A stretch of DNA of 42,827 nucleotides from JAOTYV01 sp041557595 (GCA_041557595.1 JBFFGE010000015.1:1-42827); one strand, 5' to 3'. Shown: positions 24,477 to 32,812, counted from the first letter of the stretch. Notes: generated from the letters alone by a model not told the origin. Translations and numbers: made by a program.

Positions 24477-25178
24477 ATGGAATCGAACGCCGCGCTTAGC
24501 GAAAAGCTGAATACCGCCTGGAAGTTTTTCTATGGGCGCGGTTTTATCGACGGCTTCGGGCATATCAGCGCGCGCACGGCCGAACCGGATCAGATCCTCA
24601 TCTCGCCGCATTATCTCGGCCGGAATTCAACGCCGGAAGATTTCGCGCTCATCGATCTCGACGGCAATCCGGTCGGCCAAGAGGCGCAAATGCCGAGCGA
24701 GTTGCCGATTCATCTGGAAATCTACAAGAGCCGCCCGGACGTCGGCAGCGTCGCGCATTTTCATTGCCTCTACCCGACGAGTTTCAGCATGTCGTCGGTG
24801 GAGCTGCGGCCGACCTATTTCCTGGCCTCGATCTTCCGCGACGGCATCCCGATCCATCCCGATTCCCGGCTGGTCAACGACGCGGCGCGCGGCGTCGCGC
24901 TGGCCCGCACACTGGGCGGCCACCGGGCGGCCTTGATGAAGGCGCACGGTATCGTCGTGACAGGCGACGATATCGTGGAAATGGCCGCGTCGGTCTTCAT
25001 CCTCGAAGACAACGCCCATCGCACCTGGATCAGCGCCGCGATGGGGGAGGTCGACTATCTCAGCGACGAGGATATGGCGAAGATCGAACCCGAACTCCTG
25101 AAGGCGCGGGGACCCTACAAGCGTATCTGGTCGCTGTGCGAGGACGAAGTGCGGGAGCGCGAGCGCACCGGCGGCTAA
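24477..25178 (+). CDS. Class II aldolase/adducin-family protein
   Basis: The 233-residue protein is a zinc-dependent class II aldolase (AraD/FucA-like). The metal ligands are visible as HFHCLYP (His94, His96) and MKAHGIVVTG (His157), with the catalytic Glu75 in PSELPIHLEIY. GFIDGFGHISAR at 22-33 is the usual N-terminal motif. Members cleave or form C-C bonds in sugar-phosphates or related hydroxy-acids, or decarboxylate. It is the fourth gene of the operon, between the Cys-hydrolase and the TauD dioxygenase. The substrate is not identifiable. Confidence 0.9.
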   Translation: MESNAALSEKLNTAWKFFYGRGFIDGFGHISARTAEPDQILISPHYLGRNSTPEDFALIDLDGNPVGQEAQMPSELPIHLEIYKSRPDVGSVAHFHCLYPTSFSMSSVELRPTYFLASIFRDGIPIHPDSRLVNDAARGVALARTLGGHRAALMKAHGIVVTGDDIVEMAASVFILEDNAHRTWISAAMGEVDYLSDEDMAKIEPELLKARGPYKRIWSLCEDEVRERERTGG

Positions 25179-25271
25179 CCGCAAAATTTCCGCGCGCCCT
25201 TTGCAGCGTCTTGCCGAGCGCTGGTATAAGTATCCGTATCAATCCGTCCAACAACCGACCCTGGAAATGCC

Positions 25272-26159
25272 ATGCCCGAAGGTGTTCAACTCTGGAATCA
25301 CCGTCCCTATGAGACCATCGAGGTATCGCCGATCGCGGGCGCGCTCGGCGCGGAAATAGCGGGCGTCGATCTGTCGAAGCCGCTGAGCGACGACGTGTTT
25401 GCCGAGATCTACCAGGCATTCGTCGATCATCGGGTCATCTTCTTTCGCGACCAGCAAATGACGCCCGACCAATACCTGACCTTCGCCAAACGCTGGGGCG
25501 GTATTCATCTTCACCCGTTCATGAAGGGGCTCGACTTGCATCCCGAGATTTTGGAGCTGATCAAGACCGAAACCGATACCTACGCCTTCGGCAACAGCTG
25601 GCATTCGGATCAGATGTTCGCGCCGAAACCGGCGAAATGCACCATGCTGTACGCCAAGGAAACGCCGTCTTCGGGCGGCGATACGCTGTTCGCCAACATG
25701 ACCGCGGCATATGAGGCGTTGTCGGACGGGATGAAGGCGATGCTGGACGGGCTGCGCGGCTTCAACAGCGGCGACCGGACGAGCGCGCACGGCCGGAAAT
25801 CCCGGGCGGAGCGCTATACCGGCTCGACCGGGATGATTCTGCAGGATCCCGGCGACGTTCAAACGGAGTCCGTTCACCCGCTGGTCCGGACTCATGTGGA
25901 TACGGGTCGCAAGGCGCTCTACATGGGGTCCCACACGCAGTGGCTCGACGGTTTCACCCAGGCGGAAAGCAAACCGATCCTGGCACAGCTTCAGGAACAC
26001 ATTCGCCGGCCGGAGTTTACCTGCCGGTTCCGCTGGGCGCCGGGATCGCTGGCGATTTGGGACAACCGTTGCTGCCAGCACTATGCCATAAACGACTATG
26101 CCGGGCAGCGGCGGCGCATGCACCGAATCACCATCAAGGGCGAAGACGCGCCGTTCTGA
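25272..26159 (+). CDS. TauD/TfdA-family 2-oxoglutarate-dependent dioxygenase
   Basis: The 295-residue protein is an Fe(II)/2-oxoglutarate dioxygenase of the TauD/TfdA type. SPIAGALGAEIAGVDLSKPL (19-38) is the N-terminal signature. WHSDQMF supplies His111 and Asp113, QHYAINDY supplies His270, and Arg281 follows at the usual distance for binding 2-oxoglutarate. It would hydroxylate a substrate, often with loss of sulfite or an ether group. It closes the plus-strand operon and is convergent with the aldo/keto reductase gene 28 bases on. Confidence 0.92.
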   Translation: MPEGVQLWNHRPYETIEVSPIAGALGAEIAGVDLSKPLSDDVFAEIYQAFVDHRVIFFRDQQMTPDQYLTFAKRWGGIHLHPFMKGLDLHPEILELIKTETDTYAFGNSWHSDQMFAPKPAKCTMLYAKETPSSGGDTLFANMTAAYEALSDGMKAMLDGLRGFNSGDRTSAHGRKSRAERYTGSTGMILQDPGDVQTESVHPLVRTHVDTGRKALYMGSHTQWLDGFTQAESKPILAQLQEHIRRPEFTCRFRWAPGSLAIWDNRCCQHYAINDYAGQRRRMHRITIKGEDAPF

Positions 26160-26187
26160 GCGCGCGTCGGCGGGCCCCCGACAGGAT

Positions 26188-27114
26188 TTACGCGGCCAAA
26201 ATAGCGTCGACCTCTTCGAGGTTTTTCGCGGTCAGTTTCCATCGCGCGGCGGCCGCGTTCGGCGCCATTTGTTCGGGCTTGGACGCGCCGGAAATGATGC
26301 TGGCGATAGAGGGTTGCGCCGCCAGCCAGGATATCGCCAGCGTCAGCAGATCGTATCCGTGGTCGCGCGCATAGGCGTCCAGCCGATCCAACAGGTCGAA
26401 ATTCGCGTTGGCGAGGCTCGGGTCGCCGTCCATCCGGCTGCCGGCCTGGGCTTTGCTTCCCCGTGTGTATTTTCCGGTGAGCAGCCCCTTTGCGATGGGG
26501 TAGTAGGGCAGGAGTCCGATCCCGTTGGCCTCGCATACCGGAATGAGCTCCGCCTCGATGTCGCGTTCCAGCATATTCCAGGCGTTCTGGGCGGTGACGA
26601 AGCCTTTCAGTCCCGCCTTCTCGGCGGCATCGACCGCCTCCTGCATTTGCGCGCCGGAGTAGTAGGAGCATCCGTAGTAGCGGATCTTGCCCGCTTTCTC
26701 CTGTTCTTCCAGCGCGCCCATTGTCTCGGCGACCGGGGTGTCGGGATCCGGCCGGTGCAGCTGGTACAGGTCGATCCGGTCGGTCTGCAGCTTCCTGAGG
26801 CTCTGATCGAGGGCGACGCGAATATTTTCCGGCGACCCCCGGTTCTTGTCCGGGAGATGCGAGGTGGAAAGTCCGAATTTTGTCGCCAGCAAAATCTTGT
26901 CGCGTTTTCCCTTCAGGCCGGTGCCCATGAACAGCTCGGAATTGCCGCCGCCGTAGCCTTCCGCGGTATCGAAGAAATCGATGCCTGCATCGATTGCCGC
27001 GTCCAGGACCGCATGGGTGCCTTTTTCGTCGACCCGGCCCCCGAACGCATTGCATCCGAGCCCCACGAGCGAGACGTCCAGACCGTCCGCGCCGCCAATT
27101 TTCCGTCTATCCAT
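26188..27114 (-). CDS. Aldo/keto reductase
   Basis: The 308-residue protein is an NADPH-dependent aldo/keto reductase with the full catalytic tetrad: Asp49 and Tyr54 (FFDTAEGYGGG), Lys79 (ILLATKFG) and His120 (LYQLHRPDPDTP). The IISGASKPEQM region near the C terminus binds the cofactor phosphate. It is the last gene of the minus-strand operon PrpD-oxygenase alpha-oxygenase beta-AKR, 76 bases after the beta subunit, and could reduce or oxidise a product of the oxygenase. Confidence 0.93.
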   Translation of the reverse strand: MDRRKIGGADGLDVSLVGLGCNAFGGRVDEKGTHAVLDAAIDAGIDFFDTAEGYGGGNSELFMGTGLKGKRDKILLATKFGLSTSHLPDKNRGSPENIRVALDQSLRKLQTDRIDLYQLHRPDPDTPVAETMGALEEQEKAGKIRYYGCSYYSGAQMQEAVDAAEKAGLKGFVTAQNAWNMLERDIEAELIPVCEANGIGLLPYYPIAKGLLTGKYTRGSKAQAGSRMDGDPSLANANFDLLDRLDAYARDHGYDLLTLAISWLAAQPSIASIISGASKPEQMAPNAAAARWKLTAKNLEEVDAILAA

Positions 27115-27190
27115 GTTCGGTTCCCTCTTCTTCTAGTGTTGTGCAATTGTAGGGGAGCGCGGGGCGGTGTTCGGTACTTGCGCCAAAGTC

Positions 27191-27670
27191 TTATATCGGA
27201 ATCGCGAGCAATGTGTCGATCCGGTCGCTGTCCAGCACCGCAATCCGTTCGGTAAAGCGGTAGGGCTCGGCCGAAATGTCGATCCGGTCCACGTACCGGC
27301 CGGTGGCGAACAGCGTGGTGTCGCCGCCCTGCATGATCCGCGCGACCATGAAGTGCGAGTGCACGATGGCGGTGGCGCCGTCGGCCGATTTTAGCCGGAT
27401 CGGGCCGACGATATGGCGGTAGCGATGCGGTTCGAACAGGTTGGCGTGGCGGAGGGTGTAGACGCGATCGAGCAGCATGCCGCGGGTCGCCGCGTACATT
27501 ACGCCCTGGCGCATTCCGGCCTCGTGGTTGGAGCGGCTGATTACCAGATAGCGGCACGGATCGCCGAACAAATCCGGCCATTCTTCCAGCCGGTCCTCGT
27601 CGATGCAGTCGGCGTAGGCGCCGATCAAGTCCTCGACACCGCGGCGGATTGCTTGCGCGTCGCTCGCCAT
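27191..27670 (-). CDS. Aromatic-ring-hydroxylating dioxygenase beta subunit
   Basis: The 159-residue protein has the SnoaL-like fold of small (beta) subunits of Rieske ring-hydroxylating oxygenases: an N-terminal helix (VEDLIGAYADCIDEDRLEEW), then VISRSNHEAGMRQGVMYA and HIVGPIRLKSADGA strands. It begins six bases after the alpha-subunit stop, which implies one mRNA and a 1:1 complex. The subunit is structural rather than catalytic. No ferredoxin or reductase gene is near. Confidence 0.9.
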   Translation of the reverse strand: MASDAQAIRRGVEDLIGAYADCIDEDRLEEWPDLFGDPCRYLVISRSNHEAGMRQGVMYAATRGMLLDRVYTLRHANLFEPHRYRHIVGPIRLKSADGATAIVHSHFMVARIMQGGDTTLFATGRYVDRIDISAEPYRFTERIAVLDSDRIDTLLAIPI

Positions 27671-27675
27671 GCCGC

Positions 27676-28920
27676 TTACTGGCCCATCAGCGCGCGGTAG
27701 TGTTTCCAGAACCCGCGAATGGCCGCCTCGCTGGCCTTGAAGGGCTGCGATTGCGCCTCATGGCCGCCCATCATGACGATGCCGGCGCCGTCGTCATTGT
27801 AGTGCAGGGCGCGTTGGACGAAGCCGCCGATGAAGCCGTCTTCCATCGCGACATAGCCCGCGGGTCCGATCAGGTTGCCCTGTCGCAGGCGGCGTTCGGT
27901 CATCGCTTCGTCGTCGCCGTCGAACCCTAAATGGATCCATTCCAGTTCGGTCTTGCCGATGCCGCGCGGGCGGATCACGCGCACGGCGATCGTGTTGCGG
28001 ACCTGCTGCAGCACCATGCCGGGAAAGATCGTCAGGATTTGCACTGAAACGCCGTCGCCGTATTCGTCGACGGAATCGACGATCGAACTGTCCTGCAATT
28101 GCAGTTCGCTTTCCGACCGCAGGCCGGCGTCCTTGTAGGCGGCGGTCTCGGCCGCATAGTCGAGCTTGGCGTAGCTATAGTGGCTGCCGCCATCCGCGTT
28201 GATAAAGACCCCGCCGGGCATGGTCAGCTTGTTGATCTTAAAGGTCGTGAGGAAGAGATGCAGGATCGAGGCGTGATAGGTGTCCTTTACGTTCTCGATA
28301 TAGAGTTTCCAGTTGTTCGGCAGGATCTGGCTGTTGCGGCCGAGGATGTACGGCGTGCGGTTCATCACCCGGAGCAGGCCGCGGGTCACGTCCGGGCCGA
28401 GCCAGGTTTCCAGATCGGGCACGGTATCGCTGAAAGTACCGAAGACGAGGCCGCCGAGGACGGCGACGCGGAGGCGGCGCAGTGCGTGTTCGTCCTTGCG
28501 GAATTCCGGCGCCATTCCGCCCTTGTTCTTCACGCCGCGCTCGAAAGTGACGCCGGTCAGCTTGCCTTCTAGGTCGTAGGTCCAGCCGTGATACATGCAG
28601 GTGAACTTCTTGGCCTTGCCCTGCCGCTCCATACACAGAAGGTTGCCGCGATGGATGCAGCGGTTGACGAAGGCGTTGATCGTCCCCTCGGTGTCGCGCA
28701 CCGCGATAACCTCGACTTCGCCCATCGTGGTCGAGACGAAGTCGCCCGGGTCGGCGAGTTCCACCTCCAGGCAGAGATACTGCCAGGTCGGCCCCTGGAA
28801 CAGGCATTCCTGCTCGCGGTCATAGGTGACCTGATCGGTATAGACCCGGAACGGAACTTCGCTGATCCCGTTGGACGGCCAGTGAATTCCGTCGTCGGCG
28901 GGTTGTTCGGAGTGCGCCAT
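27676..28920 (-). CDS. Aromatic-ring-hydroxylating dioxygenase alpha subunit (Rieske)
   Basis: The 414-residue protein is a Rieske non-heme iron oxygenase large subunit. The [2Fe-2S] ligands are Cys88 and His90 (NRCIHRGN) and Cys108 and His111 (TCMYHGW). The mononuclear iron site is ENVKDTYHASILH, with Asp213 as the bridge and His216 and His221 as ligands; the third ligand is probably the Asp in AMEDGFIGG. It would add O2 to an aromatic or related ring. It pairs with the beta subunit directly downstream and follows the PrpD gene by 80 bases. The electron donor must be encoded elsewhere. Confidence 0.93.
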   Translation of the reverse strand: MAHSEQPADDGIHWPSNGISEVPFRVYTDQVTYDREQECLFQGPTWQYLCLEVELADPGDFVSTTMGEVEVIAVRDTEGTINAFVNRCIHRGNLLCMERQGKAKKFTCMYHGWTYDLEGKLTGVTFERGVKNKGGMAPEFRKDEHALRRLRVAVLGGLVFGTFSDTVPDLETWLGPDVTRGLLRVMNRTPYILGRNSQILPNNWKLYIENVKDTYHASILHLFLTTFKINKLTMPGGVFINADGGSHYSYAKLDYAAETAAYKDAGLRSESELQLQDSSIVDSVDEYGDGVSVQILTIFPGMVLQQVRNTIAVRVIRPRGIGKTELEWIHLGFDGDDEAMTERRLRQGNLIGPAGYVAMEDGFIGGFVQRALHYNDDGAGIVMMGGHEAQSQPFKASEAAIRGFWKHYRALMGQ

Positions 28921-29000
28921 CGGTGTGCCGTCCTCGCAATTGTCTCCGGGTCAGCGTAGCGCCCACCTTATTCCAAGGAAAGTCCGCCGGCGCGGGCCGC

Positions 29001-30377
29001 CTATTTCGGATCCGCCGGCACCGTCAGCGCGGCAATCTCGGACACCGAATCCAGGTCTTCCAACCGGCCCAGCGCCGCGAACAGGGCCTCGATCCGATCT
29101 GGCGGTAGAAGGGATTGGGTGCAGTCTCGGAACTTGCCCCAGAGCTCGTCGTCGGTGACTGGATTTGCGGGACCTCGCGCCAGTTGATGGACGATGCGGT
29201 TGCACCACTGCCGGCCGTCCGTCGCGGTGACGGTCATCTCGCCGCCATACTTGTCGGCCCAGCGCGCATCCATGTCGGGATGCGGCGTCGAATGGACATT
29301 GCGCATGACCGCGCGGATGGCGGGCTCTTCGATTGCGCCGTCGTCGAAATGAGCGAGCAGGACAGTGCCGTTCAGGATCGCCCGCGCCACGGTATACTGC
29401 ACGCTGAACTTCGCATCGAGACCGCTTTTCGGGTTCGGCCGGTTGGTGTGGGCATGACGGCTTCGTTCCATCCGGATATCGATCCGCGCCACGGTCTCGG
29501 CGGTCAGGTCCTGCGCCGCCGTTAGCCGCCGGATCATCTCGATGAACGGATGCGAGTGCGCGCCGCAGGGATAGAGCTTGATGGCGATGCCGGGGGTGAG
29601 GATCTCCGGCGGATCGAGCCAGCCGTCGAGAACATCCATGGCCGGCGGCTCGGCGCCGCGTCGGAAGAGCGCGAAGAAACCCTGGCCGTGCTCGAAGGCG
29701 CTGTGATTCGCGGTAAAACCGTCCCGCGCCAGTTGCGCCGCGAAAACGCCGTTCGATGCGGCGAGGCCCGCGTGAAGCGGCTTGGTCATGGTCCCGAAAT
29801 TCGCCCGGACGCCGGCGGCCAGCGACACGGCGACCGCAAGCGCCGTCGCGGTTTGGTCGCGGCTCAACCCCAGCAAGCGGGTGGCGGCCGCCACTGCGCC
29901 GAAAATGCCGAGCGTTTCGGTCGCATGCCATCCCTGGGCAAAATGTTCGAACCCGACGACGCGGCCGAGCTTGCAGCATGTTTCCACGCCGGTCAGATAG
30001 GCCAGCAGCGCCTCCTTTCCCGTGCACCCGTGCGATTCCGCCAGCGCCAGCACCGCGGGCAGGATGGCGACGGACGGATGGCCCATCATGCTTTCATGGA
30101 TGTCGTCATAGTCGAGCGCGTGCGCCGCGGTCCCGTTTGCGCGCGCGGCGGCCAGGGCGCCGCAGCGCAGGGGCGATCCAAACACCTGACAAACGCCGGT
30201 CCGGCTTTCGAGCCCGGTGACGCGCCGCATGATCGACGCCGTCGGCGCGTCCACCCCGGCAATTCCGACGGCGACCGTATCGCGGATCGCCGACTTCGCC
30301 CAGTGGATGGCCTCGGCCGGAAACTGCTCGAGCCGGGTTCCCTGGATGCGTTCCGCGAGATCGTGGGCAAATGTCAT
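29001..30377 (-). CDS. MmgE/PrpD-family protein (copy 3)
   Basis: The 458-residue product is an MmgE/PrpD-family protein; typical stretches are AKSAIRDTVAVGIAGVDAPT near the start, AHALDYDDIHESMMGHPSVA near 85-104 and IKLYPCGAHSHPFIEMIRRL near 260-279. The start at 30377 has only a weak purine stretch upstream. It is the first gene of the operon with the Rieske oxygenase and aldo/keto reductase. A decayed copy of its first 30 codons lies beyond the caspase-like gene, at 32570-32659. Confidence 0.9.
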   Translation of the reverse strand: MTFAHDLAERIQGTRLEQFPAEAIHWAKSAIRDTVAVGIAGVDAPTASIMRRVTGLESRTGVCQVFGSPLRCGALAAARANGTAAHALDYDDIHESMMGHPSVAILPAVLALAESHGCTGKEALLAYLTGVETCCKLGRVVGFEHFAQGWHATETLGIFGAVAAATRLLGLSRDQTATALAVAVSLAAGVRANFGTMTKPLHAGLAASNGVFAAQLARDGFTANHSAFEHGQGFFALFRRGAEPPAMDVLDGWLDPPEILTPGIAIKLYPCGAHSHPFIEMIRRLTAAQDLTAETVARIDIRMERSRHAHTNRPNPKSGLDAKFSVQYTVARAILNGTVLLAHFDDGAIEEPAIRAVMRNVHSTPHPDMDARWADKYGGEMTVTATDGRQWCNRIVHQLARGPANPVTDDELWGKFRDCTQSLLPPDRIEALFAALGRLEDLDSVSEIAALTVPADPK

Positions 30378-30739
30378 GTAAGGCTGCTCGAATAAGAAGT
30401 TGAATAACTATCTCCGAACTGTATCCGAATTTTGCGAAGTTGAAGAAGCACTTATACGTTAGTGGACTGTCGACCGAAATACGCACGGTCGTCAGGATCG
30501 TTTGAACGTCGATCGGCGGAGGGTGAGCGATGAGGCTTCTGCAGAATACTCCGACCGGGCAGGGTAAGAGGGCGGACCGCCTTTCAAGCTGAGGGTCGAC
30601 ACTTTGGACATATTACCGGAGAGACAGAAATTTTGATGCCATCCGCGTTGCGACTGCACTTCCGGTAACCCCGATAGGCGAATAAGATCGTTATAACCAA
30701 AGAGATAAAGAGTAAATCGTAGAATGGGGAGGCGCAGCG
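30378..30739. promoter_or_regulatory. Divergent intergenic region between prpD copy 3 and the caspase-like gene
   Basis: About 360 bases, lower in GC than its surroundings. An inverted repeat CGACCG (30471-30476) and CGGTCG (30486-30491) with a nine-base spacer could be an operator. A 20-codon frame (30530-30592) starts with a GGAGG-spaced ATGAGGCT that nearly duplicates the start of the caspase-like gene 210 bases later (12 identical bases around the ATG). Whether that micro-frame is translated is not decidable. No clear -35/-10 pair stands out. Confidence 0.35.
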
Positions 30740-32524
30740 ATGAGGCTGCTTGGCTTGGTCTTTTCAATTATGGTGGTCGTATTCCTGACGGCGACGTCAG
30801 CGATGGCGGAACGCCGGCTCGCCCTGGTGGTCGGCAATTCGGCTTATCTTAATACGCCGAGCCTGGTAAACCCGAAGAATGACGCCGGCGCGATGGCCGA
30901 CGCTCTGCAGGGGCTCGGTTTCAATGTCATTCGCGGCATCGATCTCAGCGCGAATGAAATGCGCCAAACCGTGCGCCAATTTGCCGTTGCGCTGCAATCC
31001 GCCGATGTCGCGTTATTCTATTATGCCGGTCACGGGTTGCAGGTTAACGGGCAGAATTATCTGGTGCCAGTCGACGCCAAGATGAGGTCTTCCCTCGACT
31101 TGGAATTCGAGGCGACCAATCTGCAAGTCGTGATCGACCTGATGGAGCGCGAAGCGAAGACTAACCTGGTGTTCCTCGACGCCTGCCGCGACAATCCGCT
31201 GGCGCGCACCCTCGCTCGGAGCCTTGGCGCGAGCCGCTCCACTGCGATTGGCCAAGGGCTGGCCCGCATCGAGAGCGGAATCGGCACCTTGATCGCCTAT
31301 GCCACCGAGCCGGGCAACGTGGCGCTGGACGGCGATGGCCGGCACAGTCCTTTTACCGAAGCGCTGCTGAAGCACATCAAGACGCCGGGTCTCGAAGTGG
31401 GCCGGATGCTGCGGCGGGTCCGGAGCAGAGTGTTGAAGCAGACCAAGGGTAAGCAGGTGCCGTGGGAACATACGTCGTTGGTCGGTGATTTTTATTTCGG
31501 GTCTCCGCCTGCAGGCGCCTCGGCCCAGCCTAATGCGCAATTAAAGCCGGCCGCGCCCACTTACGATCCCTGGAAAGTGGAACTGGCAATTTGGGAATCG
31601 ATCAAGCAGAGTCGCAACCAGGCGGACTACAGGAATTATTTAAAGAAATATCCGAAAGGCGTCTTCGCCTCTTGGGCGCGCACCCGAGTTGCCGACCTCA
31701 AGCGCGAAAAGATGCTGGCCATGCGGCCGACGCCGCCAAGAGCGAAGCCAATACCACCGGTGGCACCGGCATCCAAAATGGCGAGCCTGTCGCCGCGGCA
31801 AAAGGGTATGCAGCACGCGCCGCAACCGACTGCTGCCGTTCCCGCGGGTTTCCTCTCGAAAGCGGATGTCCGGCAGGCCGTGGTTGGCAACACATTAAAT
31901 TTTCTGGCGCCAAAAAGTGGTAAGGAAATTTTTGTCTATTTTGCCAAAGACAGTACTGTTGCAGCCAAATTCGCCGAGGGGACCAAGACGGTTCGCAAGG
32001 TATGGTTTTTTAACAAGTCGGCGATGCTGTGCCGAACGTTCGGGCCTGACAATAATAACCACTGTATGAATGTCGCAAAAAGTGGTGAACCGGCAATCTT
32101 GAATTTTTCAAATCCGCACGCTGGCGTCAGCTACCAAGCGAAAATTCTGAAGGGGCGTCAGTTGCCGAACGAAGCGCCGCAACCGACGGCTGGGGTGACT
32201 ACTAAGTTTCTTACCCAAGCTGAAATAAAGGAAAACATCATCGGCAACACATTAAATTTCATTGCACCTCGAAACGGTGTTGATTTGTTCGTTTATTACG
32301 ACGAGGACGGCTACGCCTATATCAGGCATGCCGACATGAGCCGAACGAAAACCACCCAATGGTTTTTCGAAGGCACGGAGATGCTGTGTCGGTACAGAAA
32401 ACGGAAGTCGAAGCGATGCGTGAGGTTCGCAAAGAGTGGTGAGCCTACCAGACTGGAAGCTTCAAATACCTATGGACTGCGGTATCAAACGAAGATTCTA
32501 AAAGGACGTCAGCTGCCTGAATGA
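30740..32524 (+). CDS. Secreted caspase-like (peptidase C14) protein with tandem C-terminal modules
   Basis: The 594-residue protein starts with a signal peptide (hydrophobic 3-18, likely cleaved after SAMA). The caspase p20-like domain covers about 25-255: RRLALVVGNSAYL, the catalytic His98 in FYYAGHGLQ and Cys149 in VFLDACRDNP. A WE.I..S....DYR.YLKKYP.G segment at about 283-315 is common in secreted bacterial caspase proteins. A Pro/Ala-rich linker follows. Two similar modules fill the rest (about 370-476 and 488-594), each with GNTLNF, a FVY strand, W(F)FF, an LCR and second-Cys pair, AKSGEP and the ending KILKGRQLP. GGGGAGG precedes the ATG. The gene stands alone and its second half is AT-richer than neighbours, a sign of transfer. 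The role is unknown; bacterial orthocaspases usually cleave after basic residues. Confidence 0.88.
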   Translation: MRLLGLVFSIMVVVFLTATSAMAERRLALVVGNSAYLNTPSLVNPKNDAGAMADALQGLGFNVIRGIDLSANEMRQTVRQFAVALQSADVALFYYAGHGLQVNGQNYLVPVDAKMRSSLDLEFEATNLQVVIDLMEREAKTNLVFLDACRDNPLARTLARSLGASRSTAIGQGLARIESGIGTLIAYATEPGNVALDGDGRHSPFTEALLKHIKTPGLEVGRMLRRVRSRVLKQTKGKQVPWEHTSLVGDFYFGSPPAGASAQPNAQLKPAAPTYDPWKVELAIWESIKQSRNQADYRNYLKKYPKGVFASWARTRVADLKREKMLAMRPTPPRAKPIPPVAPASKMASLSPRQKGMQHAPQPTAAVPAGFLSKADVRQAVVGNTLNFLAPKSGKEIFVYFAKDSTVAAKFAEGTKTVRKVWFFNKSAMLCRTFGPDNNNHCMNVAKSGEPAILNFSNPHAGVSYQAKILKGRQLPNEAPQPTAGVTTKFLTQAEIKENIIGNTLNFIAPRNGVDLFVYYDEDGYAYIRHADMSRTKTTQWFFEGTEMLCRYRKRKSKRCVRFAKSGEPTRLEASNTYGLRYQTKILKGRQLPE

Positions 32525-32569
32525 CCGAGACGATGATGATGCTACGATCAGGTTTGTAGTTTTTTTGAA

Positions 32570-32659
32570 CGGCGAATTCGCGCAATGGACGGCCCAGGCA
32601 GGAAATCGCTCGAATTGTGTTTCTTGAATGCGTTCCGCGAGGTCGTGGGCAAATGTCAT
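32570..32659 (-). pseudogene. Decayed 5' fragment of an MmgE/PrpD gene
   Basis: Read on the minus strand from an ATG at 32659, this gives MTFAHDLAERIQETQFERFP and then AWAVHCANSPF. The intact prpD gene at 29001-30377 starts MTFAHDLAERIQGTRLEQFP and then AEAIHWAKSAI. Over about 98 bases, including nine bases upstream of the start codon, the two DNA stretches align without gaps and differ at about 19 positions by my count. The match ends near 32570, only about 45 bases after the stop of the caspase-like gene. The rest of the PrpD coding sequence is absent. Confidence 0.8.
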
Positions 32660-32790
32660 GTAGGGCTGGCTGTCTTGAGCGATTTGCGTTCGGCGCTCAT
32701 AATTTCGCCATGCCGGTGACGCGGGCGCCGGTCCGAACCGCACAGTCCGGCCGGTTGGATTATTTGATCAAACGTCGCAGGGAAGACATT

Positions 32791-32812
32791 GTATTACCCG
32801 GGTATTACCCGG
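32791..32812 (+). repeat. Tandem 11-bp direct repeat upstream of SMP-30 gene
   Basis: GTATTACCCGG occurs twice in immediate succession (32791-32801 and 32802-32812), followed by GTTT. It lies about 80 bases before the SMP-30-like start codon, a position where tandem regulator sites are often found. Each unit contains TTACCCGG. The repeat is seen directly; a regulatory role is a guess, and replication slippage alone could have made it. Confidence 0.5.

Noticed and set aside
26098..27255. Plus-strand frame of 385 codons opposite the aldo/keto reductase
   Set aside because: Shadow of a protein with a complete catalytic tetrad.
30740..32524. Reading the caspase-like gene as part of an anti-phage abortive-infection system
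   Set aside because: The protein has a signal peptide and no partner sensor, nuclease or gasdermin-like gene next to it, so a cytoplasmic defence role is not supported.
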